NCBI RefSeq assembly: GCF_035222275.1
Contig: NC_085885.1
Location: 3,100,001 to 3,164,000, forward strand
Direction: 5' to 3'
DNA from: Podospora bellae-mahoneyi
Lineage: Eukaryota; Ascomycota; Sordariomycetes; Sordariales; Podosporaceae
Length of the DNA: 64,000 nt
The position numbers were made by a program, and so were the translations under genes. The notes beneath the pieces are model-generated. The model searched no databases. It saw nothing but the letters and a program-made list of their open reading frames with translations, and was not told where the DNA came from. Positions 44,854-56,259 of the stretch are shown one piece after another (the first letter of the stretch is position 1; each line of letters starts with the position of its first letter).

Positions 44854-47591
44854 TCAAGCCGTCGGCCTCCCCGGACACAAATTCTGCGGCTTGATCCCCT
44901 CCCTCGGCGAACACAACCCTACAAAATCATGCTTCCTGCTCTTGGTCACAGCCTCATACCTCAGATCGCACCTCAACGCACCGTTAATCTTGACATCACT
45001 AGCAAAATGTGCGCAGGTGTCCACTGCCGGCTTGCACAGAGGGAGGCAGTACTTTGCCTCGGTCGCCTTGGGCCTCTCCCCGTTGGCGCAGACGACCTTG
45101 ACAGGCTCACATATGGAGTTGCTTGGGCACTTGTCACCTGCTCCGCATGGCTCGAGGCCGGCTTTTTGGACGGTGAAGCCGGCTACGATGTCGCCTTCGT
45201 TGAAGATGGGGACACCGTCGGGGTCTTGGCCGGGGCCGCCTCGGGTAGTCGTGGTGTTGATGACTATTTGGGCGTCTTGAGCGGTGGGCCGGGTGGGAGC
45301 TGGGACAGGAGCAGGCTGGTTGGCCAATTTGGCGTATCCCGTCGAGTCGTCGACGCAGAGACTGGGGTCTGTCCAGGCAGCTTTGGCGACATCGCTCCAC
45401 AGCTGTGTCATGTTGTAGATGTTGCGGACAGTGTAGAAAATGCGACAGTGGGCGGCCTCGTACTGGAACTGCCTCGGGACGTGCTCGGTGTTGGGATCCT
45501 TCTCCCAGTCAGACTTGAGGATCTCATCGCGCAGGTTAAGCCCGGCGTGGTGAATCCAGAGCCCGGTGTCTCTTGTTTCGTAGTCGATTGGAATGTTTGG
45601 GAGTGACGAGTTGTCCGGGAGGAGTTGGCCGGTGAACTGGAATATCCAGTCGAGAATATGGTTGGAGTAAGCGCGTGTGCCACGGCTTCCAGAGACAGCT
45701 TGCATCGGACCCGTCTCGGGACGGCCACCAGCGACGATGGTACGTACACCCGCTTGGGTCATGAACCCAACAAAGAGGGAGCAGGTGGACGAGCAGAGGC
45801 CATCAGTGAGAATGACGATGTCTTCGGGCTTCCACGCCTGCTTGGTGGTGACAGGATTGCCGCCATAGCCGTACGGGTCGTCTTCCACCGTCTCGATGCT
45901 GAATGCCGAGTAAAGAACTTGATCGTCGGAGAGGTTCAGCCTCTCGACTTTTGAGAACGTATCCTCGCGGTAGCTGGCCGATCCGGGACTGTACTGGGCC
46001 CAGTTGTCATACGTAGTGTTTGTGAGAGGGTTGATTTTGGTGGCGACGACAAACTCGTTGGCTGCCTCGTCCCACTGATCAAACAGTTGCACATCGTCTT
46101 CGGGATCCAACCCTTTCCACCACTCGGTAATGGTATCTCCCACCAAATCACCCAGAGGATGGCTTCGTCTGCGACTGCCAGCCCAGGTCCACGGCAGGGA
46201 ATCAGGCTCCTGGGGGAAGAAACGACGGAATGTGTCGAAGGCAAGGTTGGGGGATCCACCTCGGTTCTGTTGGAGATCGATGATGATCTTTTTCACGTTC
46301 CTGTCCTCCGCCTTGGTGATGAACTCCTGGACTGCGTTGCTGAAATTCTTGGCCTCTTCGGGGAACTGCTCGAAGGTCGGGATGGAAAGAATTCCAACGT
46401 CATCCTGGAAGTAGCCGGTGACTACTCCACCGCCAGAAATAGTGAGAAACGGCTGCGCAACTTCGGGCTTTGGGAATGCCTCGTCACTCTCTTCTAACCA
46501 GTCCGTATCGATCTTGATCTCGATAAGTTTCAAGCCATCCTCTCCTTCAAAGTCAAAGACGAGACCGGAATCCGATGAGTCCTCGATGACTTCCACTGGC
46601 GGCGCTAAGCCGAGGACGAAATAGTTGTAAAAGTCCCCAGCAGTCTCGAGAGGTCCAGGGCTGTGGATTTGATTCAGGAGAGCGAGCCAGTTGTCGTTCC
46701 ATTCGGTTCCATCCTCTAGCTTCACGTTAAAAGTGTCGTCAAGTCCATTGCCCGGATAGAACAGGAGTTGACCGCCCAGAGTGCCGTAGAAGCCCTGGAT
46801 ATCGTTGGTGGGGTGCTCAAACATGTCGTTCCAATCGGCATGACTTTCGAGATAGCCAAACGCGTTCCGGCTGGAGAACTGGGCAAGGAATTCAGTGGCA
46901 TCAGCACCATTGATGGTTGCCACTGGAGACGGCTCTTCCGCCCAGCCGTTGTTCCGTGCTTTCACAATATCATCCTTCAGGTAGATTCTTGGTAGTGCTT
47001 TCCCATCCAGAGAGGCAGAGACGAAGTCGAAAGGGCTTGCAAAGCTGAAAGCGGCGGTGATGCCAATGTAGAGATTGACATGGTCGTCGTGGATGGCGTG
47101 GACGATGGAGTGGATGTCGTATTCGAAATCCAATTGTCTGGTGTACTGATCATCGAGGACCTTCTGCTTGACTCTCCCAAGTTCGGCAACCACGTCGACT
47201 GCTGGTTGTTGATACTCGGCAGGAGGAGACTCGAGGTAGGCCAAAGTGCTTTGGAACTGCAAGGTGGTGTTGTAGTACTCGATGAAGCGGAGTCCAACGT
47301 CTTTGAGGAAGGGGACGGCGGTTAAACAAGAGTAGACGTCAGAGGCGTTGAATACGGGGAAGAACTCTGTGATGGCGTCAGTTTCGTCAACATAAATAAC
47401 TGGGGAAATCCCTCACGTAGCTTGAGGTCCTCCTCAATGATATCGAAGAGCGCACCACATGGTCTGCCCGTATCGTTTGCCGCACGTCGATTGAGTAGAC
47501 TCGGACGCGGTCCCGGCCTGGCATTGACAGAGTCCAAAATGCCTGAAAGAACGAAGCTGCTCCAGAGGAGCAATCTGGGAACGAACGTCAT
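44854..47591 (-). CDS. Secreted S41/CPAF-like serine protease
   Basis: About 890 residues from ATG 47591 with a signal peptide (MTFVPRLLLWSSFVLSGILD). Family marks: the DCL-like start region, a SISGGGVVTGYF/VGILSIPTF beta segment, IIIDLQQNRGGSPNLA and the nucleophile region ILTDGLCSSTCSLFVGFM, as in CPAF-like members of peptidase family S41. The C-terminal ~200 residues add Cys pairs. The reading frame shifts by one base at about 47,400: the 5' frame (GRPCGALFDIIEEDLKLREG) and the 3' frame (VIYVDETDAITEFFPVF) overlap with no normal-length intron between them. A 17-nt GTGAGG...CCCCAG segment would restore frame if removed, but it is far too short for a known intron. It is either a sequence error or a real frameshift; the rest is well conserved. 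Confidence 0.82.
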
Positions 47592-48242
47592 GGTCGTGTA
47601 ACAGACGCAAACAAAAGTCCTTCACAGTCGCTGCCCACATCGTGGCAACGAGGGAGGCCCGTCCCTTTTGCTTAAATCCCATCCGTATTGCTCCCCTCCC
47701 GTCCCTCCTAGGCGGATCCTGCAGAGCCGCGAACACGAAAATAGTGTAAGGCAACCTCCAAAGAAAACATACGGTTCTCGGAGTCGTAAAAATCAGCCAA
47801 TCGCTTATGATCAGTCAGCTTTTAGCCCCCAAACACCCCTCCAATTTCCACCGACCTATTTGGCAGGTACCGCTGACCAGTTACCTTCTTGCTGCAGATA
47901 GCAGGTTCCTGCCTAGCTCAATGAAACCGCGCCAAGGCGTGAGCCTTTGGGGGCTGAGTGGATCGGTACCATGCATTAGCGTATCCAATGTTACCTTGAT
48001 CCCTTATTTGGACAGGTGCACCGTGTGTGCTATATGTTCATTGGAAAGCGACGGCCAGCCTCACCTTGGCATTCTTATTCTATCTGGTGTCAGATTTTAG
48101 ACGCAGGAAGCTGCATGAAGCCATTCCTTCCAACTCCCCCGCTCGATGGCCAAGAACACTATTTGATGCTGGTGATATCCACCCCACTTTCGCACAGGTC
48201 CATCACACCATTTGCTATCCGTACACTCATCATCTTATTAGA
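47592..48242. promoter_or_regulatory. Divergent promoter of S41 and NACHT genes
   Basis: 651 bp between two divergent start codons. An open frame precedes the NACHT start in the same frame, but it has no ATG upstream of 48243. Confidence 0.45.
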
Positions 48243-49894
48243 ATGTCTTCACCTTCACAAGTTGTTGACGGGGTTATCATCTCGTCCAATCCTGCCGACT
48301 GCCTGGGACCGCCGGCACCATGGTTTTTTGACTACATTTTTGACAGCTTGGAGTATGATCGCTGGGTCAAGAGCGTTCCTTCTCGCCTTCTGAGGCTGGT
48401 AGGTGGCCCAGGATCCGGCAAGACTTCGTTCGCCGCACTGGCAGTAAACCGTCTTCGACAGAATGATCAAGCCCATCATAACCATCAAAAGCCGCCTCTT
48501 GTCTTATCAGTATTTCTCAAGCCCCTCACTGTTCGTGATGCCAGCGCAGCGGTTCACCAGGAACAAAACGCCATTCCATTCGGCGTTCAATTCTTGGCGG
48601 AGATTGAGAGACAAATAGATGCCAAGATCGGTGTCAACAGCGATCTTTCTCCACCTCCCTCCCCTCAGACTCAGATCGACGGTACAGCACTTCTCAACAG
48701 TATCAGATTCAAGCTCTTCCGACTCTCAGACGTCTGGCTTGTGGTGGACGACCTCGACTGTCTGTGGCCTATCAGGAAAGAATATCTCGAAGTGGAAGAA
48801 CGACTGGAGCAACTTCGTGGCATTGGCGTCAGAGTCCTCCTCACCTCTCGTACTCCTTTTCAACTCTCTACTCTGAAACCAATTTGCGACGTTTCTCTCG
48901 AGAATGAGTACGATCACGATGAAGAACAACATGAAGGTCGACCTGGTCTGATAACGTGGTGGGAATGTAATTTGGACCACGATAGCACTGGAGGGCCCTT
49001 CTGGATCTGCCAGAAGTGCAAAGAGGCTGGGTATGCTTGTGGGAATGAGTGAGATACCTTCAGCTCCGTCACATCGATGTGCATTCACTCGCGCATACCC
49101 CCGTCACTAACCCCTGCCACAGATCACATTCTCCCCCAGAACTCACCAGCAACCCATTTCCCGTGACATTCGAAATCAGCAACGCCCCCGAGCCCAGCAT
49201 GAAGTCCTTGATCATCCACAACCTCCAGCTCGAACACGGACGATTCTGGCCGCTCGAACCTCCCTTCAGATCTCACCAAGATGAATACCCTCCCTTATCC
49301 TGCCTTGGCAGACGCTTGATATCCGGTAGTACCACGGAAGAACCCTCAAGAGAGGCCGTTGACTTTGTGGTCAAGTTGGTCCAGCTGTCTTACGGCAACC
49401 CCAGCATGGCCTTGCTTCTGCTCGAGACAATCCACCAGGCCGAGACCCTTGATGCGGCGATGGCCAAAAGTGACAGGTTCCCGAAGAGCGTCGTGGAGAT
49501 GTTTGACTTGTTGATAGATGCGCAGATACGAAGTCGGTTACTGGACAAGACGTCGCCAAGAGAGGTGAGGGCCAGGGCAATGCTGGCGTTGCATGCCATT
49601 CGAATTGTGGGCAACGCAGAGAAAGACCCCAAGTTTTCCGGTGTTGAATTTGAGAGTCTTAAGACGAAGCTTCTGGAAGAAAGTGACAGATGTGGAAGTC
49701 ATGGATTTGAAGACTTACTCGTTTCTGTAGACGTTGAAGTTGTTGACGAGGTAATTGGCGCTGCAGGGGGCCTGTTGGCAGTTGGAACGATGGGCACTGG
49801 GTACTATGTGAGATGCTTTCATCCTGACTTCTACAACTACGTCAAGGAACGGTATAATGAGTTTGTGTCTGAGTGGGAATGTGAGAAGGAGTAA
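48243..49894 (+). CDS. NACHT-type STAND NTPase
   Basis: An NLR-like signal-transduction ATPase of the kind used in fungal non-self recognition. The start is ATG 48243 (MSSPSQVVDGVIIS), the first ATG in the frame. The P-loop GGPGSGKTSF is at about residues 54-63, Walker B as VWLVVDDLD at about 164-172, and the sensor-1-like VLLTSR follows. A Cys/His-rich stretch (WECN, ICQKCKEAGYAC) comes next, possibly a zinc site. One intron (about 49050-49124) joins GNE to SHSPPEL. The second exon has the winged-helix-like helical region (LVQLSYGNPSMALLLLETIH). There is no N-terminal effector domain and no WD40, ankyrin or TPR repeats, so this is a short, bare NACHT protein of about 525 residues. Confidence 0.82.
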
Positions 49895-50224
49895 GAGAGT
49901 AACACGGACGTGCCCTGATGCTTTCACAAGCTTCCAAGAAATGCAATATCCGTACCGTTTCAAATCTATGATAAGAAAATGAAACTGAGATACACGTCTT
50001 TTGTTACACTGGGAATCCAGGAACATGCTAGATTCTTAGAGGCGACACAAGTCCACCTCTCTTGGCCCCCACAACCACCCCCTTTCCCCCGCTTTGGTAC
50101 TGGCCGCCAATCAGCTTCTGTCAGCATACCTTACCTTAGGCAGCCGTTTTCACAGTCTCATCCCACCCCATCCATCGCTCCCACTTCTTCCACTGAGCAT
50201 ACACATCTTTGGGTACGGGACGCA
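49895..50224. other. Intergenic, upstream of HET gene
   Basis: A short spacer. The HET frame is open from ATG 49979, but that leader is low-complexity. Confidence 0.4.
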
Positions 50225-52463
50225 ATGCTTTGCAAATTTTGCCAACAGACATTTTTCGCATCCGCACGCCGATGGGGACTTCACAGAAAGGATTACAGGG
50301 ACGTCGATAAGGACCCAGAACTGGAGAAATGCACTGTTTGCTCCCACCTTGGCAAGAATGTCGATGTGGACTGCGCATATCGATGGACTATCAGGTGGCT
50401 ATCGGCTACAAGAGAAGACCAAAAGTGCATGCTCATAACCTTCCGTCAAAGCGACAATCATCTTTCGGGCCCGCAGGCGGAAAATCACGGGGAAACCAGC
50501 CATTCCACGGGACATTTTAAGGGTTCAGTGGCATTCTATCTCCTCCAGAAAGGCATGTCCCCACTATCATCCATCAAGACTCCTCGTTAACCGGTTCACA
50601 GACACAATCACACCAGCAACCACCCTCCCCAAGACCACAAACATAACCCCCTCTGGATCTCTTCCCCAGATCCAATCCTGGATACACGAATGCTCCACCT
50701 CCCACGAAAGATGCCAAGCCATTCAATCCTCCACCTCTTCCTCGTGGCTCCCGACTCGCCTGATCGACGTATCCAACCCATCCAAAATCCACATCATCAC
50801 CACCAGCCCCTCCATGAAGGAACGCTACACCACGCTGTCACATTGTTGGGGCAGGATCGAAATCATCAAGCTGATCCAGGCCAACTATGCCCAACTCACC
50901 GACCCGTCCGTTGGCGTGAACTGGGACAAGCTCACCAAGACCTTCCAAGACGCCATCACCGTGACCAGGGCCCTCGGGGTCAAGTACATCTGGATCGACT
51001 CGCTCTGTATCGTCCAGGGGGATGGCGAGAAGGCGCCTGGGGATTTCAAGACAGAGGGGCAGCTGATGCATCTTGTGTATAGGAATAGCTTCCTCAACCT
51101 TGCCGGCGCTGACTCCAAGGATGGAAGCCAGGGGCTCTTCAGGTCGTACGAAGAGACCCCCAGACAGAGGGTGTTGCATGAACCTGTCAAGATCGAGGGT
51201 GAGCGTGGGATAGCGGGGGAGTGGTACATCCTCCCAAAAGATTACTGGCGCCACGAGCTACTCGACAAAATCCTCTACACCAGAGGCTGGGTCTTCCAAG
51301 GTACGCCCCTTTCCCCGTCCATACCTTCTCATTCATCTCAGCGAGACTAAACCCCCCTTTCCTCAGAGCGCATGCTCGCTCCCCGAATCCTCCACTTCTC
51401 CACCAATCAACTCCTCTGGGACTGCGCGACCCTCTCCGCTTCCGAGTCCCTCCCCCAAGGTCTCCCCCGACAAATCGACACCATCTCCGCCACCGAACGC
51501 CACTGGCGAGAGCGCCTCCTCCTCATGCGATCAACCCCCGCTAATCAGCCCGCTCTTATCAGAGCCGGAACAGCAGATGACTCCCTGGAAACCTTCTGGA
51601 TAAATTCTGTCAGAAATTACACCCGCTGCGAACTAACAAACTACATCTCCGACCGCCTCCAAGCCATATGGGGCGTCGCAAAGGTTGTGCGGGACGGGCT
51701 AAGGGAAAAGGGCTCTTGGGATGAGAACGACCACCAAGAGGAGGAGTACGCCGCTGGTTTGTGGAGCAAGAATTTGTATCTTCAGTTAGCATGGAGGGTG
51801 GTTAACCCGAGGTTGAGGGAGGAGACGAGATTGCCTGGGTTGCAGGGGATACACCCCAGTTGGTCGTGGGCGTCGACTATAGGGGAGATTTCCCTCCAAT
51901 CGAGGCTTCCGCTGGCGGGGACTTGGTACCGGGTTAGGCACCATGACGGGGGGGAGGTTAGGTTTGAGGTGAAGTGTCTTGGTGATGTGGAGGGGAGTTC
52001 GGAGTTGGTGGCTAGAGGGGTGGAGCCGAAGAGGGATCACCAGCCTGAGTTGGTTGGTAAGACGCTTGCGGTCAGGGGGGTGACGGTGAGGGGGTGCTGG
52101 GATCAAAAGACACAAGGGGTTCGGGTACCAGTGGTGGATGTGGCAGTGGTGAAGAGATTTGACTTTTTCCCGGATGTCGTCTTGGAGGAGGGGAGGGAGG
52201 TGTATTTGCTCGTGCTATCGGCGCATGAAACGGACGAGCAAGGGCAGTTGGTGATGGTGGATGATTCGGCTTCTGGATCTGAAGTGTCATGGAGGAAGCC
52301 AAAGGTGACGTATAATTCTGGGACCGGGTTGATGCTAGAAGGGGGTGTGGGCGTTGAAAATGAGTATAAGCGCATTGGAGCGTTCCGTTTCCAGGGGCTG
52401 GGGAAAGATGATATGAGGGTCCTAGTCGACGAGACGGAAGTGAAGAATATTTGGATTCTCTGA
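50225..52463 (+). CDS. HET-domain protein
   Basis: Heterokaryon-incompatibility-type protein; HET domains are TIR-related cell-death effectors in fungi. The likely start is ATG 50225 (MLCKFCQQTF), which opens a small Cys-rich region with CTVCSHLG; an ATG at 49979 is also in frame. A frame change between about 50,550 and 50,640 implies an intron. Then come LPQIQSWIHECSTSHERC, a common lead-in to HET domains, and the three HET blocks: YTTLSHCWG, YIWIDSLCIVQ and, after a 65-nt intron at about 51301-51366, RGWVFQ/ERMLAPRILHF. The C-terminal ~300 residues (SWSWASTIGEISL, beta-rich) have no known domain. The exact first splice is uncertain; everything from 50,630 on is secure. Confidence 0.88.
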
Positions 52464-52843
52464 AGCTGATAATTGACGACCTAAGGTTTTACATCAACTC
52501 AGAAAGAATGACCATTCGCATGTTCCTATACTCCACTGACCAGCACATCAGACATTTCACAAATGTTATCCTCTATCTGCGACCCTGTGCCAGTTTCAGA
52601 TCAGGCACGGCACCTATTGGTGCATTTCTCATCCATTATGCACCGCCTGAAGCTACCTAAGACGTCGCTATGTATCTAGCCTCTCAGGTTCAGCAGGGAG
52701 GAAACTATCCTTCCTCTAGAATACCTAGCGAACGAGCCACGGCAGCTGAGTTTTCAACACATCGCTCTTGGCATCATCCACTGTGGGATGCAAAAGTCGA
52801 CGATAATGATCCTCAAAATCGCCATCCCCGTGTCGAGCGGGTG
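52464..52843. other. Intergenic
   Basis: 3' flank of the HET gene. Nothing recognised. Confidence 0.4.
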
Positions 52844-53248
52844 CTAAACGCAACAGAGTTGCCAGTTCGGCATCCAGACGATCCAGCCATATCGGCGATA
52901 CTCATCAATCTCCGAGCGGCTTCCAGACCATGGGTGATCGCAGTTGTGCCGGAGTTCACGCACGCCACCCAGCAAGGGTTCGGCGTATTGGCAGACCCTA
53001 CTATCAGGGGAGCCTTGAGCTTCAGGTGTATGCTGGACCACTTCGGCGAGTCGGATGAGGCCGATGGCGTGCTTCAAACCTACGGCTGTAAACGTTCTAC
53101 AGGCTCGGTTGCCGAGGTAGGAATTGACGTAGTCGTTCATAGGCTTGCAGGTGAGATGAATGGCCTGGGCATCGGGTAGCTCGAGGTGGTCGAGGATGTT
53201 ATCCAGTACGATAGTGGTGCTTGTCAGGAGCAGCGATGAGTGCGTCAT
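52844..53248 (-). pseudogene. Truncated third member of the F-box-like family
   Basis: The first ~75 residues align with the starts of the 41-kb gene and its dead copy (IVLDNILDHLELPDAQAIHL, then DYVNSYLGNRACRTFTAVGL compared with DYISTYLARRARRKFTREGL). This copy shows the F-box-like LPD-A-I-L pattern best. After LIRLAEVV the similarity is lost, and the frame ends after 134 codons without the middle and C-terminal parts, so it is a truncated or frameshifted copy. Confidence 0.5.
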
Positions 53249-53617
53249 GGCTGCGCTGATAAGCTCGAGCTGACTTGTTGTCGTAATGTGAAATCATTTC
53301 GTAGGAAGCTGCGGTTCAAGGCGAAAGAATTGTGGGCGCAGGCAAAAGTAGATGAGGCCTCAAAGCGCCGGTATGGATGCTGAGAAGGGGGCAACGAAGT
53401 TTAATTGAAGATCGTATTCAACAGAATTTGATGTGGTGGCATTTTGATAGTAACTGACACGTACCTGATGACGACCTCCTTTGTTGACCATCTAGCTGAG
53501 ATTTCTTGAAAAGTGGAGGAGTTACAAATGGCGGCGTTTGCTTGGAAAAGATTCTCCAGCGGCAGGGTGGTGGAGGTCCTCACCGGAGCAACAAGAGACG
53601 ACGATAACCCCGCTTGA

Positions 53618-54178
53618 ACGGACGAGGTTGGACATGGAACACACACTACCCTCTTACGACAAATAGCGCCCTACGCTGAAATATTTGTTGCCAGGGTTTT
53701 TAAGAAGAAACCGGACTCCGAAAACGCAAAGCTGAACATTTCGAACGCACTTACATATGCCGTGAACACGTGGGAGGTCGACTTAATCGTGCTTTCTTTC
53801 GGGTTTGGAGAGGAGATTCCGTCGATATACGACAGTATTAAGTACGCAGCAAGCAAGGATGCTGTTGTCTTTGCTGCTGTCTCCAACGATGGCCGGAACC
53901 GCCCCGATGGAATCGCCTGGCCCGCGAGGGATAGCAACGTCATCTGCGTTCACTCCTGAGATGGTTACGGCACCCGGTCCAGTTTCACTCCCAGCCCAAT
54001 TGATGGCAACAGAGTCATGGTGCTCGGGGAGTGTGTCCGCTCGACATGGCCACCAGGACTGAAAGCGCCAAGAGATGAGAAGGTGGAGAGTGGTACCTCT
54101 TGCGCAGTCCCTATCGCAGCTGGGGTTGCGGTACTGGTCCTAGATTACGCCAGGGCTTTTCTGACCTCGGACGAGTGA
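53618..54178 (+). pseudogene. Subtilisin-like protease (S8) relic
   Basis: One frame shows the S8 His box as VGHGTHTTLL at about 53,627-53,656, an APYAEIFVARVF strand, the oxyanion-hole region SKDAVVFAAVSNDGRNR and the Ser box ESGTSCAVPIAAG. A TGA at 53957-53959 interrupts it between the last two, in a context where the fungal homologues read on, and the frame resumes directly after it. No Asp box is found upstream, where the frame meets a stop at 53615. The protein is therefore an incomplete protease domain with a premature stop, possibly a former protease of a cell-death module (see next feature). Confidence 0.75.
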
Positions 54179-54491
54179 AGAAGGCTTCATAGAGTGGGTA
54201 GCCTACAAAGAATGTTCGAGAGAAAGTCCGACACGAATAAGAAGGATGGATATTGGTGGGTGAGGCACTGGGAATGGTTTCGGGACGACAGAACTGATGG
54301 TTGGATTCAGGGGGAAATTAGAGCATTACTGCGGTAACTTTGCTGATACCTTGAGTTCCCTTTACACCTAGGAAATGAAATTGTTTGGTTACATGAACAA
54401 TAGACAGCCAGTAGATCATTGATCCAGTCCAATAACAAGCATCATCTATTTGCCCTCGGGACAGAAAACGAGGTCAAAATTCAAACCCCAT

Positions 54492-55325
54492 TCACTCCTC
54501 GCCTGTCACTGGAAACGCGCCAAGCAGGCACCCAGGCCCTTCTACAGCCACACTATTATCATTTGTCTGCATGTACCCAAACCCATTGTTCTCTTCATCA
54601 TCATCATCATCATCAACACTATACCTTTCGCCGCTCTTCCAATTATATCTTATCTCCCCATTCTAAGTCCTCTACACCACAACTACTCGATATGCAAAAA
54701 CAGTTTTATTGCTTGCCGCAGGGCCTTGCGCAAAAGCCCTTTCCCCGCCAAATTTTAGTTCGCGGCTTCCGGTCCACCCTTAAGAGGAATACCCGCTACC
54801 ATGCCATCAACGCTCATCCCCACCTAAGGTCCATATTCAGTTACCTGGGCGGCCTCCCAACAGAGCTCCGTTACGACCTTCAGTCCGGTAATCATATAGA
54901 CTTTGTTGTGGAAAGCAAAGCTTCTATCCATAAACCTTTGCACCTGTTGGGAGGCGACAACAGCGTCGGTCACGAACTGCTCTTTATCTGTAGGTTCGAA
55001 TTCAACCGTCTCCAGCCCATCCACCAAGGTATGTAAAACGTTTCTTTCTGGCCCAACGGTAGAGAATGTTCCCCTCCCCAAGCAAAACGGCTTTGCCGGA
55101 CAGCCCAAGAGATACGGCAAGTCTCTCGGTTACCGTCTCTGAAAACGGGGAGGGTCCGCTTTGGTTTACCGTGTTTTGAGAGATGTAGATGTAGTCATCT
55201 TGATTCAGGGGTGCAATGAGACGATCGAGACCAGCCTTCGAGAAGATACTGCCCAGTTTAGGTGCGGCAGGGGAGTCGGGGTTAATATCGAAATTGGGTG
55301 CTTGAAAATAGTAGTACTCGGGCAT
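54492..55325 (-). pseudogene. Gasdermin-like protein relic (HET-Q1/RCD-1 type), broken
   Basis: The minus strand from ATG 55325 encodes MPEYYYFQAPNF, the KLGSIF strand and, after a short intron at about 55,003-55,043, a VQRFMDRSFAFHNKVYMITG strand. Further pieces (a VDG turn, GGPEA, FAYR and an acidic C-terminus ending GEE at 54492) follow in the expected order. These match the pattern I know for the pore-forming gasdermin-like proteins of fungi, but I could not align it. The copy is broken by a TAG at 54824-54826, a frame change near 54,760, and two TAG codons near 54,665-54,680. The breaks suggest it no longer makes a full product. It sits about 0.3 kb from the decayed subtilase and in opposite orientation. 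Identification is moderate. Confidence 0.5.
54597..54616. repeat. CAT trinucleotide run
   Basis: Six to seven CAT/ATC units. On the minus strand they give an Asp run in the C-terminal tail of the gasdermin-like relic. Confidence 0.8.
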
Positions 55326-56259
55326 GCTGATGAAGACGGAAAAGATATATCTGTGAAAAAGTGGTTTAGTTTAGCGAATAATCTTCAATGGCCTCGAAGT
55401 CCATGATGAAGAAAAGAAGAAAGACTTGGTACAATATAGTGATCCTGAACGCATATTTAACTTCAGCAAGTGGTCCGTGCACCCTGCTGCCTCGGGCTAG
55501 TACCGAGTGCTTCGATTTACCACTGGGCCAGTAGGACTTCTTTGAGGGAATAGCTCCATCTCTTTGATTGCTTCACTTCCAACGACTGGCTCACTGCGTG
55601 CATATTGATAGCAGTGGGGCTGTGGTGTGGCCGGTTGGTTGTTTGCCCTGTGAAACTTAGAATCAGTGGAAGGTGCAGGGAATGGAAGTCTTCGATATGC
55701 TTTCGAAAGGATACCTTAGGTACCTAATTTTCTGAGTGCACTTTTGTCATTGACAGGAAGGAAGTTGGATGATAATCTTGGCAGCTTGTCCCTCATACCC
55801 TGCGAACCGATATCGGTGACAGTTCATGACCACATTGATTTAGGTACTTTGTCAGCGAGTTCAATGCAGTCGATAAGCTTAGTAAGTGGCCATTGGTCGG
55901 CCGCAAGGACTGATGGAAGCGTTCTCAGTTCACGATACAGGTCTTTTAGGATTTCTGATCCGATAAGTACGTCTATACAAGTCTACTAAGTAGTGCTATG
56001 CACCTCTTATCTGCGCCAAACCATCTTCTAAAAGTTACCTTGAACTTTGTACCTACCCTTTCAGTTGGTCTAGATACCTACCTACATAGGCGTTCGCTAC
56101 CTTATACTGGGCATAAAGCATGGTGGCATAAGAAAGCTGGTAAGGCTATATGAGGGAGCAAGGGAGCCGCCGATAGCTGGTAAAAAGTTCAATTTTGTGG
56201 CGGGAATGGTCTCACACTACACTATCTAACCAACACTCTGAGTCGAGGCCAGTGATTAC
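55326..56259. other. Intergenic
   Basis: About 0.9 kb with TTAGGTACCTAA- and CTACCTACCTAC-type spacer motifs (55,717 and 56,075). No gene is seen. Confidence 0.5.

Noticed and set aside
48027-48242. In-frame extension of the NACHT gene with a hydrophobic stretch
   Set aside because: There is no ATG before 48243 in this frame, so the segment is promoter or leader DNA.
52670-53179. 170-codon plus-strand frame
   Set aside because: It lies opposite the truncated F-box-like family copy, which has paralogues supporting the minus strand.
54419-55036. 205-codon plus-strand frame with His run
   Set aside because: Antisense to the gasdermin-like relic; the His run is the reverse of its Asp run and no family match is seen.
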